Assembly: GCF_002959965.1 (NCBI RefSeq)
Contig: NZ_PREV01000026.1
Location: 1,650,501 to 1,714,500 of the forward strand
DNA: 64,000 bases
From: Microbulbifer pacificus
GTDB taxonomy: Bacteria > Pseudomonadota > Gammaproteobacteria > Pseudomonadales > Cellvibrionaceae
Direction of reading: 5' to 3'
Below the pieces are notes generated by a model. That model saw nothing but the letters and a program-made list of their open reading frames with translations, searched no databases and was not told the origin of the DNA. Each line of letters opens with the position of its first letter. Position 1 is the first letter of the stretch. This document shows positions 55,222-64,000 of this stretch, in pieces. The translations under genes and the position numbers were made by a program.

Positions 55222-58200
55222 ATGATCAAACCATTCAAAGCCAGAACCCTGGCGCGCCTGTTTGGCAGCGCCGGTGTCGCCCTGACTCTCCCCCTCGCCG
55301 CCATCGCCGAAGAGGCCAAAAAGGAAGCGGACAAGTGGGATGTGAACAAACCGCCCTACGAATTCAAATCCATCCCGCTGGACACCCGCGAGACCACATG
55401 GAGCAACCTGGATATCAGTCCAGATGGCAAGAGCCTGATTTTCGATATGCTCGGGGATATCTATGAAATGCCGATCGCCGGCGGTGAGGCAAAGGCGATT
55501 ACCAGCGAACTCGCCTGGAACACCCAGCCGCGTTTCAGCCCGGATGGCAAATCTGTCGTTTTCGTGAGCGACCGCGACGGCGCCGACAATATCTGGGTGA
55601 TGGACAGCGATGGCGGCAACCTGCGCCAGCTGACCACCGAAAAGGAAAATCTGGTGCACGGGCCGAGCTGGTCCCCGGACGGCCAGTACCTGGTGGCGCG
55701 CAAAGGATTCATGAGTGGCCGCAGTATTCCTGCCGGAGAAATCTGGATGTACCACCACGGTGGTGGCGAGGGGCGCCAGATCAAGGCGCGTTTGGGCGGT
55801 GACATCGCACAGAAGAACATTTCCGACGCGGTGTTCTCACCGGATGGACGCTATATCTATTACACCATCGACACCACCCCGGGCACCGTGTGGGAGTACA
55901 ACAAGAACTCCACCCAGCAGCTGTTCGCCATCAACCGCTACGATCTGCACGACGGCAAGGAGGAGACGTTTGTCTCCGGTCCCGGCGGCTCTATCGCACC
56001 CATGCCTTCACAGGATGGCAAGAAGCTGGCGTTTGTGCGCCGCCAGGATTTCCAGACCTCGCTGTTCGTAAAAGACCTTTCCACCGGTCTCGAAACCCCG
56101 ATCTATTCAGGTCTCGAGCGCGACCTGCAGGAGACCTTCGGCTCCCACGGCAACTATGTACAGTACGACTGGATGCCGGACGGCAAGTCCCTGATCGTTT
56201 GGTCAAAGGGCAAATTCCAGCGCATTGCCGCTGACGGCAGCAGCCTGGACACCGGCGCGCGCGAGATCGTCGCGCATATCAAAACCGAGAAGAAAGTGGC
56301 CAATGCGGTGCGCTTCCCGGTGGATGTGGCACCGGAACAATTTGACGTGAAGATGATCCGCTGGGCGCAGACCTCGCCGGACGGCAAACAGATCGCCTTC
56401 CAGGCTCTGGGTAAAATTTACGTTCAGGACGCCAACAGCGGCGAACGTCGCCGATTGACCAATCAGGAGGAACACTTCGAGTTTTATCCCAGCTGGTCCC
56501 GTGACGGTAAACAGATCACGTACGTGACCTGGGACGACGAGAAACTCGGCCAGGTGCGTGTGGTCTCCGCCCGCAACGGTCGCGGCAAAACCATTACCCG
56601 CGAGCCCGGTCTGTATGTGGAACCGAGTTTTTCTCCCGATGGCGAACAGGTCACCTTCCGCCGCTTTACCGGTGGTTACCTGCTGAGCCCGGAGTACTCC
56701 CTGGAACCCGGCATCTACCTGGCCGATGCCGATGGCGACTGGCAGCGCCGTATTGCCAAATCCGGCTACGAGCCGCACTTCGGCGCCGACGGCGAGCGCA
56801 TCTACTTCTCCGAGTACGTGTACGGCGACGGCGGCAAGCGCGTGTTCAAGAGTGTGGACAGCAATGGCAAGGACGAGCGCGAGCACTTACATGGCGCAGA
56901 GATTACCTCCTTCCGCCTGTCTCCGGACGATCAGTGGGTGGCCTTCACCCAGGACTTCAAGGCCTATGCCGCGCCGTTTATGCACACCGGCAAATCCGAA
57001 TCCATCGGCCCCAGCGCCACCGCGGTGAAGGTCACCCAGGTGTCCGCACGTGCCGGCGAGAACCTGCACTGGTCCGCCGACAGCCAGACCCTCGGCTGGG
57101 CCCACGGGCCCAAGCTGTACCAGCGCGAATTGAAGGACGCCTTCGACTTTGTCGCCGGGGCACCGGAGCAACTGCCGGAACCAGTGAGTGAAGGTATCGA
57201 CCTCAGCTTCAAACAGCCCTTCGCCCACGGCGACAAGCTGATTGCGCTGACCGGTGGCACCGTGGTGACCATGCGCGACGCTGAAACGACACAGGAGATC
57301 ATCCAGAATGGTGTGGTGCTGTTCCGCGGCAACCGCATTGTCGCGGTGGGTGCCGCAGCAGAGGTGGAAATCCCTGCGGGCGCCCAGCGCATCGACGTCA
57401 CCGGCAAGACTGTACTGCCGGGCCTGATCGACGCCCACGCCCACGGCGCTCAAGGCCGCGAGGAGATCATCCCGCAGCAGAACTGGAACCTCTACTCCAG
57501 CCTGGCATTCGGCGTGACCACCATTCACGATCCATCCAACGACAGCAGCGAGATCTTCTCCGCCGCGGAAATGCAGAAGGCGGGCCTCATCAATGGTCCG
57601 CGTATCTTCTCCACCGGCACCATCCTCTACGGCGCCAAGGGCCCCGGCTACAAAGCCAAGATCAACAGCCTGGAAGACGCCGAGTTCCATGTGAGCCGCC
57701 TGAAGGAAATGGGCGCAATCTCGGTGAAGAGCTACAACCAGCCGCGACGGGAGCAGCGCCAGCAGGTGCTGGAAGCGGGTCGCAAGCACGGCATCATGGT
57801 GGTGCCGGAAGGTGGCGGTAAGTACCAGCACAATATGAATATGATTGTGGACGGGCACACCGGCGTAGAGCACTCGCTGCCGATCGCGAATATCTACGCC
57901 GATGTGGAACAGCTGTGGAGCCAGACCGATGTCGGTTACACCCCGACCTTCGTGGTGGCCTACGGCGGTCTCACCGGTGAGTACTACTGGTACGACCACA
58001 CCGAGGTGTGGAAGAACGAGCGCCTGACCCGTTTTACTCCGGACTTCATCGTCAACCCGCGCTCCATTCGCCGCGAGCGCTCCCCGGATCATCACTACAA
58101 CCACTTCAGCGTGGCTCATCACGCCAAGCAGCTGCGCGACAAGGGTGTCACCGTGCATATCGGTGCCCACGGCCAGCGCGAGGGTCTCGGTACCCACTGG

Positions 58201-58551
58201 GAACTGTGGATGATGGAGCAGGGGGGCTTCACGCCATGGCAGGCGTTCCGCGCCGGCACCATCGACGGCGCCCGCTATCTCGGGATGGACGGGGATCTCG
58301 GCAGTCTGGAGCCTGGCAAGCTGGCGGACATCATTGTGGTGGACGGCAACCCGCTGGAGAATCTGCGTCTGTCGGAGAACATCAAGTACACTGTCATCAA
58401 CGGCAAGGTATTCGATGCGGCCACCATGAACGAGGTGGATGGCGACGAACGCCTGGCGTTCTTCCACGAGCGTTTACCCGTGAGCGCCATGCCGACGCCG
58501 ACCGCGGAAGCGATTCAGGAGAAGCAGGAGCGGCACCACTGGGTGCACTGA
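55222..58551 (+). CDS. Secreted TolB-propeller/amidohydrolase fusion protein
   Basis: Exported protein of 1109 aa. The ATG at 55222 is chosen because it starts a clear signal peptide (basic MIKPFKAR, hydrophobic to about 28, cleavage near AIAEE) with GAGAG upstream; the open frame extends 28 codons further without one. Residues about 50-670 form a TolB-like beta-propeller with WD40-like PD40 repeats (ISPDGKSLIFD, FSPDGKSVVFVSDRDGADNI). The C-terminal amidohydrolase (about 690-1090) has the metal motif DAHAHG with His739 and His741 and the late HIGAHGQ. LEPGKLADIIVVDGNPLENL is the family's closing strand. Dipeptide or imide hydrolysis is plausible, not shown. Confidence 0.9.
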   Translation: MIKPFKARTLARLFGSAGVALTLPLAAIAEEAKKEADKWDVNKPPYEFKSIPLDTRETTWSNLDISPDGKSLIFDMLGDIYEMPIAGGEAKAITSELAWNTQPRFSPDGKSVVFVSDRDGADNIWVMDSDGGNLRQLTTEKENLVHGPSWSPDGQYLVARKGFMSGRSIPAGEIWMYHHGGGEGRQIKARLGGDIAQKNISDAVFSPDGRYIYYTIDTTPGTVWEYNKNSTQQLFAINRYDLHDGKEETFVSGPGGSIAPMPSQDGKKLAFVRRQDFQTSLFVKDLSTGLETPIYSGLERDLQETFGSHGNYVQYDWMPDGKSLIVWSKGKFQRIAADGSSLDTGAREIVAHIKTEKKVANAVRFPVDVAPEQFDVKMIRWAQTSPDGKQIAFQALGKIYVQDANSGERRRLTNQEEHFEFYPSWSRDGKQITYVTWDDEKLGQVRVVSARNGRGKTITREPGLYVEPSFSPDGEQVTFRRFTGGYLLSPEYSLEPGIYLADADGDWQRRIAKSGYEPHFGADGERIYFSEYVYGDGGKRVFKSVDSNGKDEREHLHGAEITSFRLSPDDQWVAFTQDFKAYAAPFMHTGKSESIGPSATAVKVTQVSARAGENLHWSADSQTLGWAHGPKLYQRELKDAFDFVAGAPEQLPEPVSEGIDLSFKQPFAHGDKLIALTGGTVVTMRDAETTQEIIQNGVVLFRGNRIVAVGAAAEVEIPAGAQRIDVTGKTVLPGLIDAHAHGAQGREEIIPQQNWNLYSSLAFGVTTIHDPSNDSSEIFSAAEMQKAGLINGPRIFSTGTILYGAKGPGYKAKINSLEDAEFHVSRLKEMGAISVKSYNQPRREQRQQVLEAGRKHGIMVVPEGGGKYQHNMNMIVDGHTGVEHSLPIANIYADVEQLWSQTDVGYTPTFVVAYGGLTGEYYWYDHTEVWKNERLTRFTPDFIVNPRSIRRERSPDHHYNHFSVAHHAKQLRDKGVTVHIGAHGQREGLGTHWELWMMEQGGFTPWQAFRAGTIDGARYLGMDGDLGSLEPGKLADIIVVDGNPLENLRLSENIKYTVINGKVFDAATMNEVDGDERLAFFHERLPVSAMPTPTAEAIQEKQERHHWVH

Positions 58552-58570
58552 TTTTTCTGATTGCTTAAAC

Positions 58571-58611
58571 AAAAAACGCGGCCATGTCCGGAAAACATCG
58601 CTGCGTTTTTT
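58571..58611. terminator. Bidirectional terminator
   Basis: AAAAAACGC pairs with GCGTTTTTT around an inner ATGT/ACAT hairpin. It separates the convergent amidohydrolase and metallopeptidase genes. Confidence 0.7.
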
Positions 58612-58625
58612 TCGATCTCAGTAAA

Positions 58626-60104
58626 TCATTCTCCGCGCTCTAACAGCGCCTGTGCGTCGGAGCGCAGCTGATCGGAATGACTCCAGGCCACCACCCGCTC
58701 GAGATATTCCCGCGCGAGTGTGTTCTTGCCGAGATGCACCAGATAAAAACCGATAGCCGCGTTCAGGTTCAGGTGATTGGGTTCCTGCTGATAGGCAGCC
58801 TGCATGATCTGCAGCGCCTCCTCACTTTTTCCTTTCAGTTGATAGGCAGTCCACAGGGTGCGGTAGCCAGGCAGATAATCCGGGCCCATCTGCACGGCGA
58901 TTTTTCCGTATTTCACCGCCTGCTCATAAAATTCTTCATTCCATTCGCGAGTGAGTGAAAGCGCCTGCAAACGCAACAGAAAATATTGGGCGAGGTTGAC
59001 GGCGGTAAGGTGGCTGACCTGGCCGTGTTCGCCGATTTCCTTCACCGCCTTTTCGCCGTGCTTGAATTTTTTGTCCCGTGCGTCGATCACCGCCATGGTG
59101 GTGAAATTTTCCTGCCAGCCCAGGCTCTGTTGTTCACTTCTCTTTAAATAGTCCATGGCGAGTTGCGGCTTGTCGAAGTCCATGGCCTCGTCCGCCAACA
59201 GAAACAGACATTCGTTTACGCTGAGTGCACGTCGCGGAATGGAGTACTGGTACTCGGGGATATGGAGTTTGTGGCGCTGAATCTCGTCGCGCATATAGGC
59301 GAGCAACTCGCGCTGCATTTCCTTGATGGATCTGCCGAAATGCTCCTCGAAAATGCCAGAGGGATGCTCGCCCGCGGCAACGGCCTTGAGGTAGTTTGTG
59401 GTGGCCGCGCGGTAATCCGGATGGCCGGCATTGTGTCCGAGCTGCAGGTAGTGCGTGAACAGCCATGCACTAGCGTAGTAGTTGTTCCAGTAGCGACTGT
59501 TGTCCTCGCCGTTCTGTGCCGCGAGCGGTGGCGGTGCCAGCAACTGCTCAATGGTCAGGGGGTCGTCGTCCGCCCAGGCACCAAGGCGCCATTCCGGCAG
59601 GCCGCCGACAATCACGTCTTTTTTGCGCAGTTCGGCACTCGCCAGTAATTCCGCAAATCCCTCGGAGTACCAGCGTGGGTAGGTCATGCCACTGCGCTCG
59701 CGCATCAGGTGGTGGACGTACTCGTGGAAGATCAACCCGGAACCGGTAATGCCGTGGCCACCGTCGCGGGAAAAGATGATCGGTCCCTCCCAGGTTTCCC
59801 GGTAAAGGCCGGCGATCTTGCGGTCATTGGTGAATCTTTCGAACTCGGCGGATTCGCGGAAGTGGAAAACCCGCAGATTGCGGTTCTCCGGGATCTCCTC
59901 CTGACCAGTAAATGAAAGTGCGGCGCGGCGGAAGCGCTCCAGATCTTTCATCAGGACATTTACCCGCTGTTCAGGCACATCGGAGTAGACGGTAAAGTTT
60001 TCCGATTGATATTCGTACCAGTCGCCGGCGCAGACACCGGCGGTGCCAAGGGTTGTGGCAAGTGCCAGCAGTAATCGCAGTACCCGAACCATTCGCGGCT
60101 TCAC
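58626..60104 (-). CDS. Exported HEXXH metallopeptidase-like protein with TPR-like C-terminus
   Basis: Protein of 492 aa with a signal peptide (about 1-26, cleavage near VCAGD). The catalytic motif is GLIFHEYVHHLM with His127, Glu128 and His131. WYSEGFAELLA gives Glu148 as the likely third zinc ligand, the gluzincin arrangement seen in DUF1570-like proteins. The C-terminal half (about 290-490) is helical and TPR-like. The start is GTG at 60104, overlapping the patatin stop (GTGA). An internal Met at residue 5 is an alternative. It is the third gene of a lipoprotein-patatin-peptidase operon. Confidence 0.82.
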   Translation of the reverse strand: MKPRMVRVLRLLLALATTLGTAGVCAGDWYEYQSENFTVYSDVPEQRVNVLMKDLERFRRAALSFTGQEEIPENRNLRVFHFRESAEFERFTNDRKIAGLYRETWEGPIIFSRDGGHGITGSGLIFHEYVHHLMRERSGMTYPRWYSEGFAELLASAELRKKDVIVGGLPEWRLGAWADDDPLTIEQLLAPPPLAAQNGEDNSRYWNNYYASAWLFTHYLQLGHNAGHPDYRAATTNYLKAVAAGEHPSGIFEEHFGRSIKEMQRELLAYMRDEIQRHKLHIPEYQYSIPRRALSVNECLFLLADEAMDFDKPQLAMDYLKRSEQQSLGWQENFTTMAVIDARDKKFKHGEKAVKEIGEHGQVSHLTAVNLAQYFLLRLQALSLTREWNEEFYEQAVKYGKIAVQMGPDYLPGYRTLWTAYQLKGKSEEALQIMQAAYQQEPNHLNLNAAIGFYLVHLGKNTLAREYLERVVAWSHSDQLRSDAQALLERGE

Positions 60105-61129
60105 GCTTTCGCCACCATGTCCTCAATCCAGGTGCGCAGCCTCCGGGTTTCCACCTGCCCGGCCTCGATGGCTTCAGACGCGCGGGCATAGTCGGAACCG
60201 CTGATGTCGCCCACTTTGGGCATGATCAGCACATCTGGCGGTGCCCCCATCATGCGCGTGCGCTTGTGGCGACGCTCTAGAATTTCCATGGCGGTACGCA
60301 TGGTGTCGAACATGCCCGGGGGGGTGATTTTGGGCTCGCGTCGGATACGGATGTGACTCAATTGTTCCCGCCCCTGTTCCACCAGCCGGGTAAAACCGGA
60401 GAGCGTTGGCGCCTTTTCATCCCGGCCCCGGGTCACTGCCAGCTCGGTTTTTGCGCGATCGGACATATCCTCGCGCTCGTGCTCCAGTTCCGACTGCTGG
60501 TGGCTGGGAGTGGGCTTGCTGACAACGCGTTTTACTTCTCCGTGTTCGCGCCCCAGCGGCGGACGCCCATCTTCGGTGACATCCACCGCGATCACGACGG
60601 TGGCTCCCATGGCACGGCACACGTCCACCGGCACAGGATTAACCACTGCGCCATCCACCAGCCAGCGTCCGGCCAACGCTTTAGGGGAGAGCAGACCGGG
60701 AATCGAGCAGGAGGCGCTGACCGCATCCTGCAGATTGCCCTGCTGCAGCCAGATTTCCTGGCCGCTGTGCAGGTCGGTGGCAACCGCAGTGAAGGGCAGG
60801 GGAAGGTCTTCGATATTTTCGTATTCGAATCCCTCGAAAAAGGCGCGAAAAGGTTTGATACCACCGATGACACCGCCACTCAGTGTCCAGTTGATATCCA
60901 GTAGGGAGAATACCTTCCAGTTGTCCAGTAGGCGCGCCCAGTCTTCCAGTTTGTCCAGGCAACCGGCGGAATAGGCCGCACCGACAAAAGCACCCATAGA
61001 GGTACCGGCAATAACTTGTGGACGGACTCCCATTTCATGGAGTTCTTTCAGTACGCCGATATGAGCAAAGCCCTTGGCGGCTCCACTGCCAAGGGCTATT
61101 CCGATGCAAATTTCACCCCTGTTGTTCAT
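60101..61129 (-). CDS. Patatin-like phospholipase (RssA/YchK group)
   Basis: Cytoplasmic patatin-fold serine hydrolase of 342 aa. The Ser-Asp dyad is visible: GTSMG with Ser44 and VDGAVVNPVP with Asp159. The oxyanion loop reads GSGAAKGFAHIGVL instead of GGGxxG, as in the RssA group. Start is ATG at 61129 with GGAGA upstream; the frame goes 26 codons further without support. The C-terminal 130 residues are charged and helical. Its stop overlaps the next gene by four bases, and it follows the lipoprotein gene by 92 nt. Confidence 0.88.
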   Translation of the reverse strand: MNNRGEICIGIALGSGAAKGFAHIGVLKELHEMGVRPQVIAGTSMGAFVGAAYSAGCLDKLEDWARLLDNWKVFSLLDINWTLSGGVIGGIKPFRAFFEGFEYENIEDLPLPFTAVATDLHSGQEIWLQQGNLQDAVSASCSIPGLLSPKALAGRWLVDGAVVNPVPVDVCRAMGATVVIAVDVTEDGRPPLGREHGEVKRVVSKPTPSHQQSELEHEREDMSDRAKTELAVTRGRDEKAPTLSGFTRLVEQGREQLSHIRIRREPKITPPGMFDTMRTAMEILERRHKRTRMMGAPPDVLIMPKVGDISGSDYARASEAIEAGQVETRRLRTWIEDMVAKA

Positions 61130-61221
61130 TTGCCGTTCTCCATAGCCTTGCGTCGCTTCCTTTCCGTGTAAAACCGGGTTACAGCTTGTGCCAGCACCCG
61201 GTGGCACCGTTCAGACCAGTA

Positions 61222-63411
61222 CTACTGTGAAATTATCAAATGCTGTTTCGACTCGCGATCAAAAAGGGCAATACCGAGGTTAGACAGCCCCAGGTAAATG
61301 GCTCCGGTTTGCTGATCGACGGCCGGCGCTACCGATAGTTGCTCATTTTTCTGTCGGGTGATACTCATTGCAACCACTCGGTGCCCGGTAATTACATCTA
61401 CGGATACCAGCGCCAATTGCGATTTTCCTGTGACCGGATCCTTGCCCAGGAAGTTTTCCACAAGCAGCTGTCCGCCAGCCTTATCCAGTGCAATTTGCCC
61501 AAGTTCTATCAACTCCGGTCCGCTGCCGACGCCGAGACCTGAAAGCAGTTCCTGCTCTCCCGTTTCCAGATTGACGGCCACGATCGCCCCTTCTACATCC
61601 GCTACATAGGCCCGGTCGTTCGCGCTATCTAAGGCTATGTCACCCGCGATTCTCCAGTGATGATCCGTTCCACTCTCCTGCGCACATGCGAGGATGCTGT
61701 GCTCGCTGGTAGCGGGATCGATCCGCATCAAACAGCTGCCACGATCGGGTACAAGCGCCGTTGCCAGCAGCTGATTACGGCTTTTATCGAAGGCAATGGC
61801 CCGGGACCATGAAGAAATCTGTGGGCCGGCACCCTCGGTGCCCGCGGAAACAACTCGCCATTTTTGAGTGTTGCGGGAGAGGGCAATGATCGAACTTCCG
61901 GTCGGATCGAACAGAACTGCAAAAATGGTTCCATCGCGGGGATCGGTTGTAATAGACCTGATCCGTCCCATGAGAGGCTCCGGGTGGCCAAATGGAGTAC
62001 TTAGGGATGTTCTATCGCCACTGTTCGGGCTAACAGAAATCAACTGCTGGGCATACGCGTTATTGAAATGATGGCCATCGCGTCCGTCGCGATATATCTC
62101 ATTAACAGCTATGAGCTCACCTCCGAACTCGTCGAAATGGAATGCTTCGATACCGGTAAACAGCGGACCTGTGCCACGGGTAACTCGACTGACAAGCTGC
62201 CGCTGTCCGGTCTGTTTGTCGATGGCGAATGTACGGCCAGACAGGCACGAGTTAACCAGTATCCTGGAGCCGGCATCAGCAAAACCGTGCAGCAGCCACT
62301 CAAAAATTTGGTTGTCCGCCGCACCCTCGGTCCAGGAGGAGGTGATTTGCCGGTTGCCGGTGGACAGATCAATTTCCAGTATCTGATTGTAGAAGTCTCC
62401 GATATAGGCTTTGCCTTCGGTGAGATTGATCGACAGGCCAGCAGCATTGATCAATTGTGGCCCGTCTCCTATGCGGGGTCCGGACAACTCCACAGCCGTG
62501 CCATTCTCTGGATCCAGCTCGTACAATGCCGTCTCTGTGGACACAAAAAGCCGGCCGGCAACCACCTGGAAGCCGGGTGTCGCCAGATTCACACTATTAC
62601 CGCCGGCATCCTTCCAACTACCGATTCTGCTCCTAACTCCCGTGACCGGGTCGACGGCAACAACATAGGAGGCCCACCAATCCATCACATAAATCGTCCC
62701 TGTCGCATCATCGATGGCGATTTGCGGATGGCTGCCAAAAGATAGGGATGCTGCCGGTGATACGACCACACGATTCTCAAATGCACTGTCGTAGGAAATC
62801 AGGTCGTCATTCTGGATCAATAGGAAGTTGCCGCTGGCCGGATCAAAGGCGGCACCGGTGATATCCGGTAGGTTGGCATTCAGGGGAGACTCTTCGCCTC
62901 TGGAGAGGCTGAGCGCCCTGGGCGGGTTGAAAGTGTAGGCCACGTCCTTTGCGGAATCGTAGGCAATGGGGCTGCAGAAGCGGTAGCCATTGTATTGGTT
63001 ATATACATTGACTGCGGTGGTCGCCGCTTCGTAGGTTGTATTTCCACTGGTATCAGAGACCTCGACACTGAATTGTGTGTGAGTGCCAGCGTGAAGTGGG
63101 AGCTCTGCACTCCAAGTGTCAAAACCGTCGGTGCTTTCCGCCTCCACGCCATTGACAGTAACGCGGGCGATCCCTGCGTTGTCATGGGAAGTCCCCCTGA
63201 TGACGATTTTTTGCTGATCAGTCCACAACCCCGGTTGCGCGGGAAAAAGAATGCTTGCAGAGGGAAGTTCGTTGTCGATAACCCCTCCAGGGTTATTTTC
63301 TCCCGGCTCCGAGTCAACGGTATCCCGAGAGCCCGAACCGCCCCCACCTGAACAGGCAGTAACGGAAAACAATAGCAGTGAAAGGGATACCGCTTTGACT
63401 TTATTCTTCAT
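61222..63411 (-). CDS. Lipoprotein with beta-propeller repeats
   Basis: Exported lipoprotein of 729 aa. The lipobox SVTAC gives Cys20, followed by a Gly/Ser-rich linker, then an Ig-like domain (about 45-135). The remainder carries six-bladed or larger propeller-like repeats with the pattern IAIDDATGTIYVMDWWASYV and IALDSANDRAYVADVEGAIV, NHL/SMP-30-like. No catalytic site was seen. First gene of the operon with the patatin and the exported peptidase. Function unknown; polymer or peptide binding at the cell envelope is one possibility. Confidence 0.82.
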   Translation of the reverse strand: MKNKVKAVSLSLLLFSVTACSGGGGSGSRDTVDSEPGENNPGGVIDNELPSASILFPAQPGLWTDQQKIVIRGTSHDNAGIARVTVNGVEAESTDGFDTWSAELPLHAGTHTQFSVEVSDTSGNTTYEAATTAVNVYNQYNGYRFCSPIAYDSAKDVAYTFNPPRALSLSRGEESPLNANLPDITGAAFDPASGNFLLIQNDDLISYDSAFENRVVVSPAASLSFGSHPQIAIDDATGTIYVMDWWASYVVAVDPVTGVRSRIGSWKDAGGNSVNLATPGFQVVAGRLFVSTETALYELDPENGTAVELSGPRIGDGPQLINAAGLSINLTEGKAYIGDFYNQILEIDLSTGNRQITSSWTEGAADNQIFEWLLHGFADAGSRILVNSCLSGRTFAIDKQTGQRQLVSRVTRGTGPLFTGIEAFHFDEFGGELIAVNEIYRDGRDGHHFNNAYAQQLISVSPNSGDRTSLSTPFGHPEPLMGRIRSITTDPRDGTIFAVLFDPTGSSIIALSRNTQKWRVVSAGTEGAGPQISSWSRAIAFDKSRNQLLATALVPDRGSCLMRIDPATSEHSILACAQESGTDHHWRIAGDIALDSANDRAYVADVEGAIVAVNLETGEQELLSGLGVGSGPELIELGQIALDKAGGQLLVENFLGKDPVTGKSQLALVSVDVITGHRVVAMSITRQKNEQLSVAPAVDQQTGAIYLGLSNLGIALFDRESKQHLIISQ

Positions 63412-63511
63412 ATTGGCCTGCCCAAGAAATACAGATACTTTGCTGGCGCAAAAATTATCATATTCTTGGTACGCGCGGTGAAACTTACCGACGATTGATT
63501 TCAGGGCACAA

Positions 63512-63537
63512 AAAAAAGCAGCCGAAGCTGCTTTTTT
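63512..63537 (-). terminator. Rho-independent terminator of the atp operon
   Basis: AAAAAAGCAGC-CGAA-GCTGCTTTTTT, an 11-bp perfect stem with a stable tetraloop and U-tract, about 20 nt after the atpC stop. Confidence 0.95.
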
Positions 63538-63557
63538 GAATCTGCACGAACGCAGAA

Positions 63558-63977
63558 TTACTTGCCGGCCGCCTTGCGGATTGCCTGCATGGTGCGCAGG
63601 CGCGCTTCGGCTTCGGCCAGTTGCGCGGAGACGCGGGCGTAGTCGATATCCGCCGGGGCGCTGCGCAGGGCGTGTTCCGCTTCTTCGCGGGCCTTGCGTG
63701 CCGCTTCCTCGTCGATCTCACGCTCGGCGGTATCGGCGAGCACGGTCACCACGTTGGGCTGGATTTCGACGTAGCCGCCGCTCAGGAAGTAGACCTCCTC
63801 CTCACCGCTGTCCTTGATGATACGGACAGGGCCGGGCTTGAGGGCGGTGAGCAGGGGAGCGTGACCATAGGTAATACCCAGTTCACCTTCCACGCCGCTG
63901 ACAACCACCATCTTCACCAGACCGGAGAAGAGGGACTCCTCTGCGCTAACGATGTCGCAATGTACAGTCATAGCCAT
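63558..63977 (-). CDS. atpC: F0F1 ATP synthase epsilon subunit
   Basis: Central-stalk regulatory subunit of the ATP synthase, 139 aa (E. coli 139). The N-terminal beta-sandwich includes [20 protein letters not shown] (about 25-44), the family signature. The two C-terminal helices (about 88-135) are the inhibitory arm. GAGG precedes the ATG at 63977. It is the last gene of the operon; atpD would lie just beyond the window end. The strong terminator confirms the operon end. Pseudomonads have glmU immediately downstream; here other genes intervene. Confidence 0.97.
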   Translation of the reverse strand: MAMTVHCDIVSAEESLFSGLVKMVVVSGVEGELGITYGHAPLLTALKPGPVRIIKDSGEEEVYFLSGGYVEIQPNVVTVLADTAEREIDEEAARKAREEAEHALRSAPADIDYARVSAQLAEAEARLRTMQAIRKAAGK

Positions 63978-64000
63978 AAGGCTACCTCACATTCAGCTGA

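Noticed and set aside
56887..58467. 526-aa minus-strand open frame
   Set aside because: Antisense of the amidohydrolase domain whose metal motifs are intact.

Overview
The window looks like the chromosome of a GC-rich marine gammaproteobacterium. The best guess is a Cellvibrionales relative such as Microbulbifer. This is inferred from the gene set (Pseudomonas-type long PstC/PstA, HexR, a gluconate-type dehydrogenase, the atpC/glmU/glmR/glmS neighbourhood, very large secreted modular proteins) and from REP-like intergenic palindromes; no rRNA was available to confirm it. I saw no tRNA, rRNA, CRISPR array, transposase or prophage gene. Most of the window is ordinary single-copy chromosomal sequence. 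The accessory region is about 31.3-45.9 kb.

Layout. 0-4 kb: minus-strand phosphate uptake operon pstS-pstC-pstA with a PhoB box; pstB would lie just beyond position 1. 4.2-6.2 kb: TRAP permeases dctQ-dctM; the likely binding protein dctP is 5 kb away at 11.3-12.4 kb. 6.3-11.1 kb: YciA-type thioesterase, an unrecognised protein, a groES-groEL pair with atypical C-termini, a SEC-C protein and a RIO kinase. 12.5-17.6 kb: uvrD with a near-canonical LexA box, hexR and a DUF4153 membrane protein. 17.8-24.3 kb: Bcr/CflA exporter, two glutathione-linked enzymes with a DoxX protein, a Gfo/Idh/MocA oxidoreductase, and a divergent LysR/pirin pair. 24.4-27.6 kb: two cation/proton antiporters. 27.7-31.2 kb: a three-subunit periplasmic dehydrogenase (small subunit, GMC flavoprotein, triheme cytochrome c).

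31.3-45.9 kb is the accessory island. On the minus strand a 795-aa secreted Ig-like/TSP3/beta-propeller protein is followed by a 3404-aa secreted Rhs/SpvB-type protein. The Rhs protein ends in an AT-rich tip carrying an HEMGH zinc-peptidase motif. Its stop codon overlaps (ATGA) the start of a small lipoprotein with a TonB-C-like domain, which I propose as the immunity protein. Downstream lie two decayed copies of the Rhs YD-repeat region and an isochorismatase-fold gene that begins at the edge of one of them. I consider this toxin/immunity pair the best candidate for an undescribed system here.

46.1-54 kb: glmS, a DeoR-type regulator, a 2-oxoacid dehydrogenase operon (E1alpha-E1beta-E2, no E3) and glmU, with an elaborate pair of palindromic repeats between glmU and the E1alpha gene. 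54-61 kb: a CDF-like transporter lacking half of the usual metal ligands, a secreted TolB-propeller/amidohydrolase fusion, and a lipoprotein/patatin/metallopeptidase operon. The window ends in atpC, the last gene of the ATP synthase operon, with its terminator.

Only two stretches above 300 bp lack an intact gene: 32019-32757 (Rhs remnants) and 52185-52602 (palindromic repeats).
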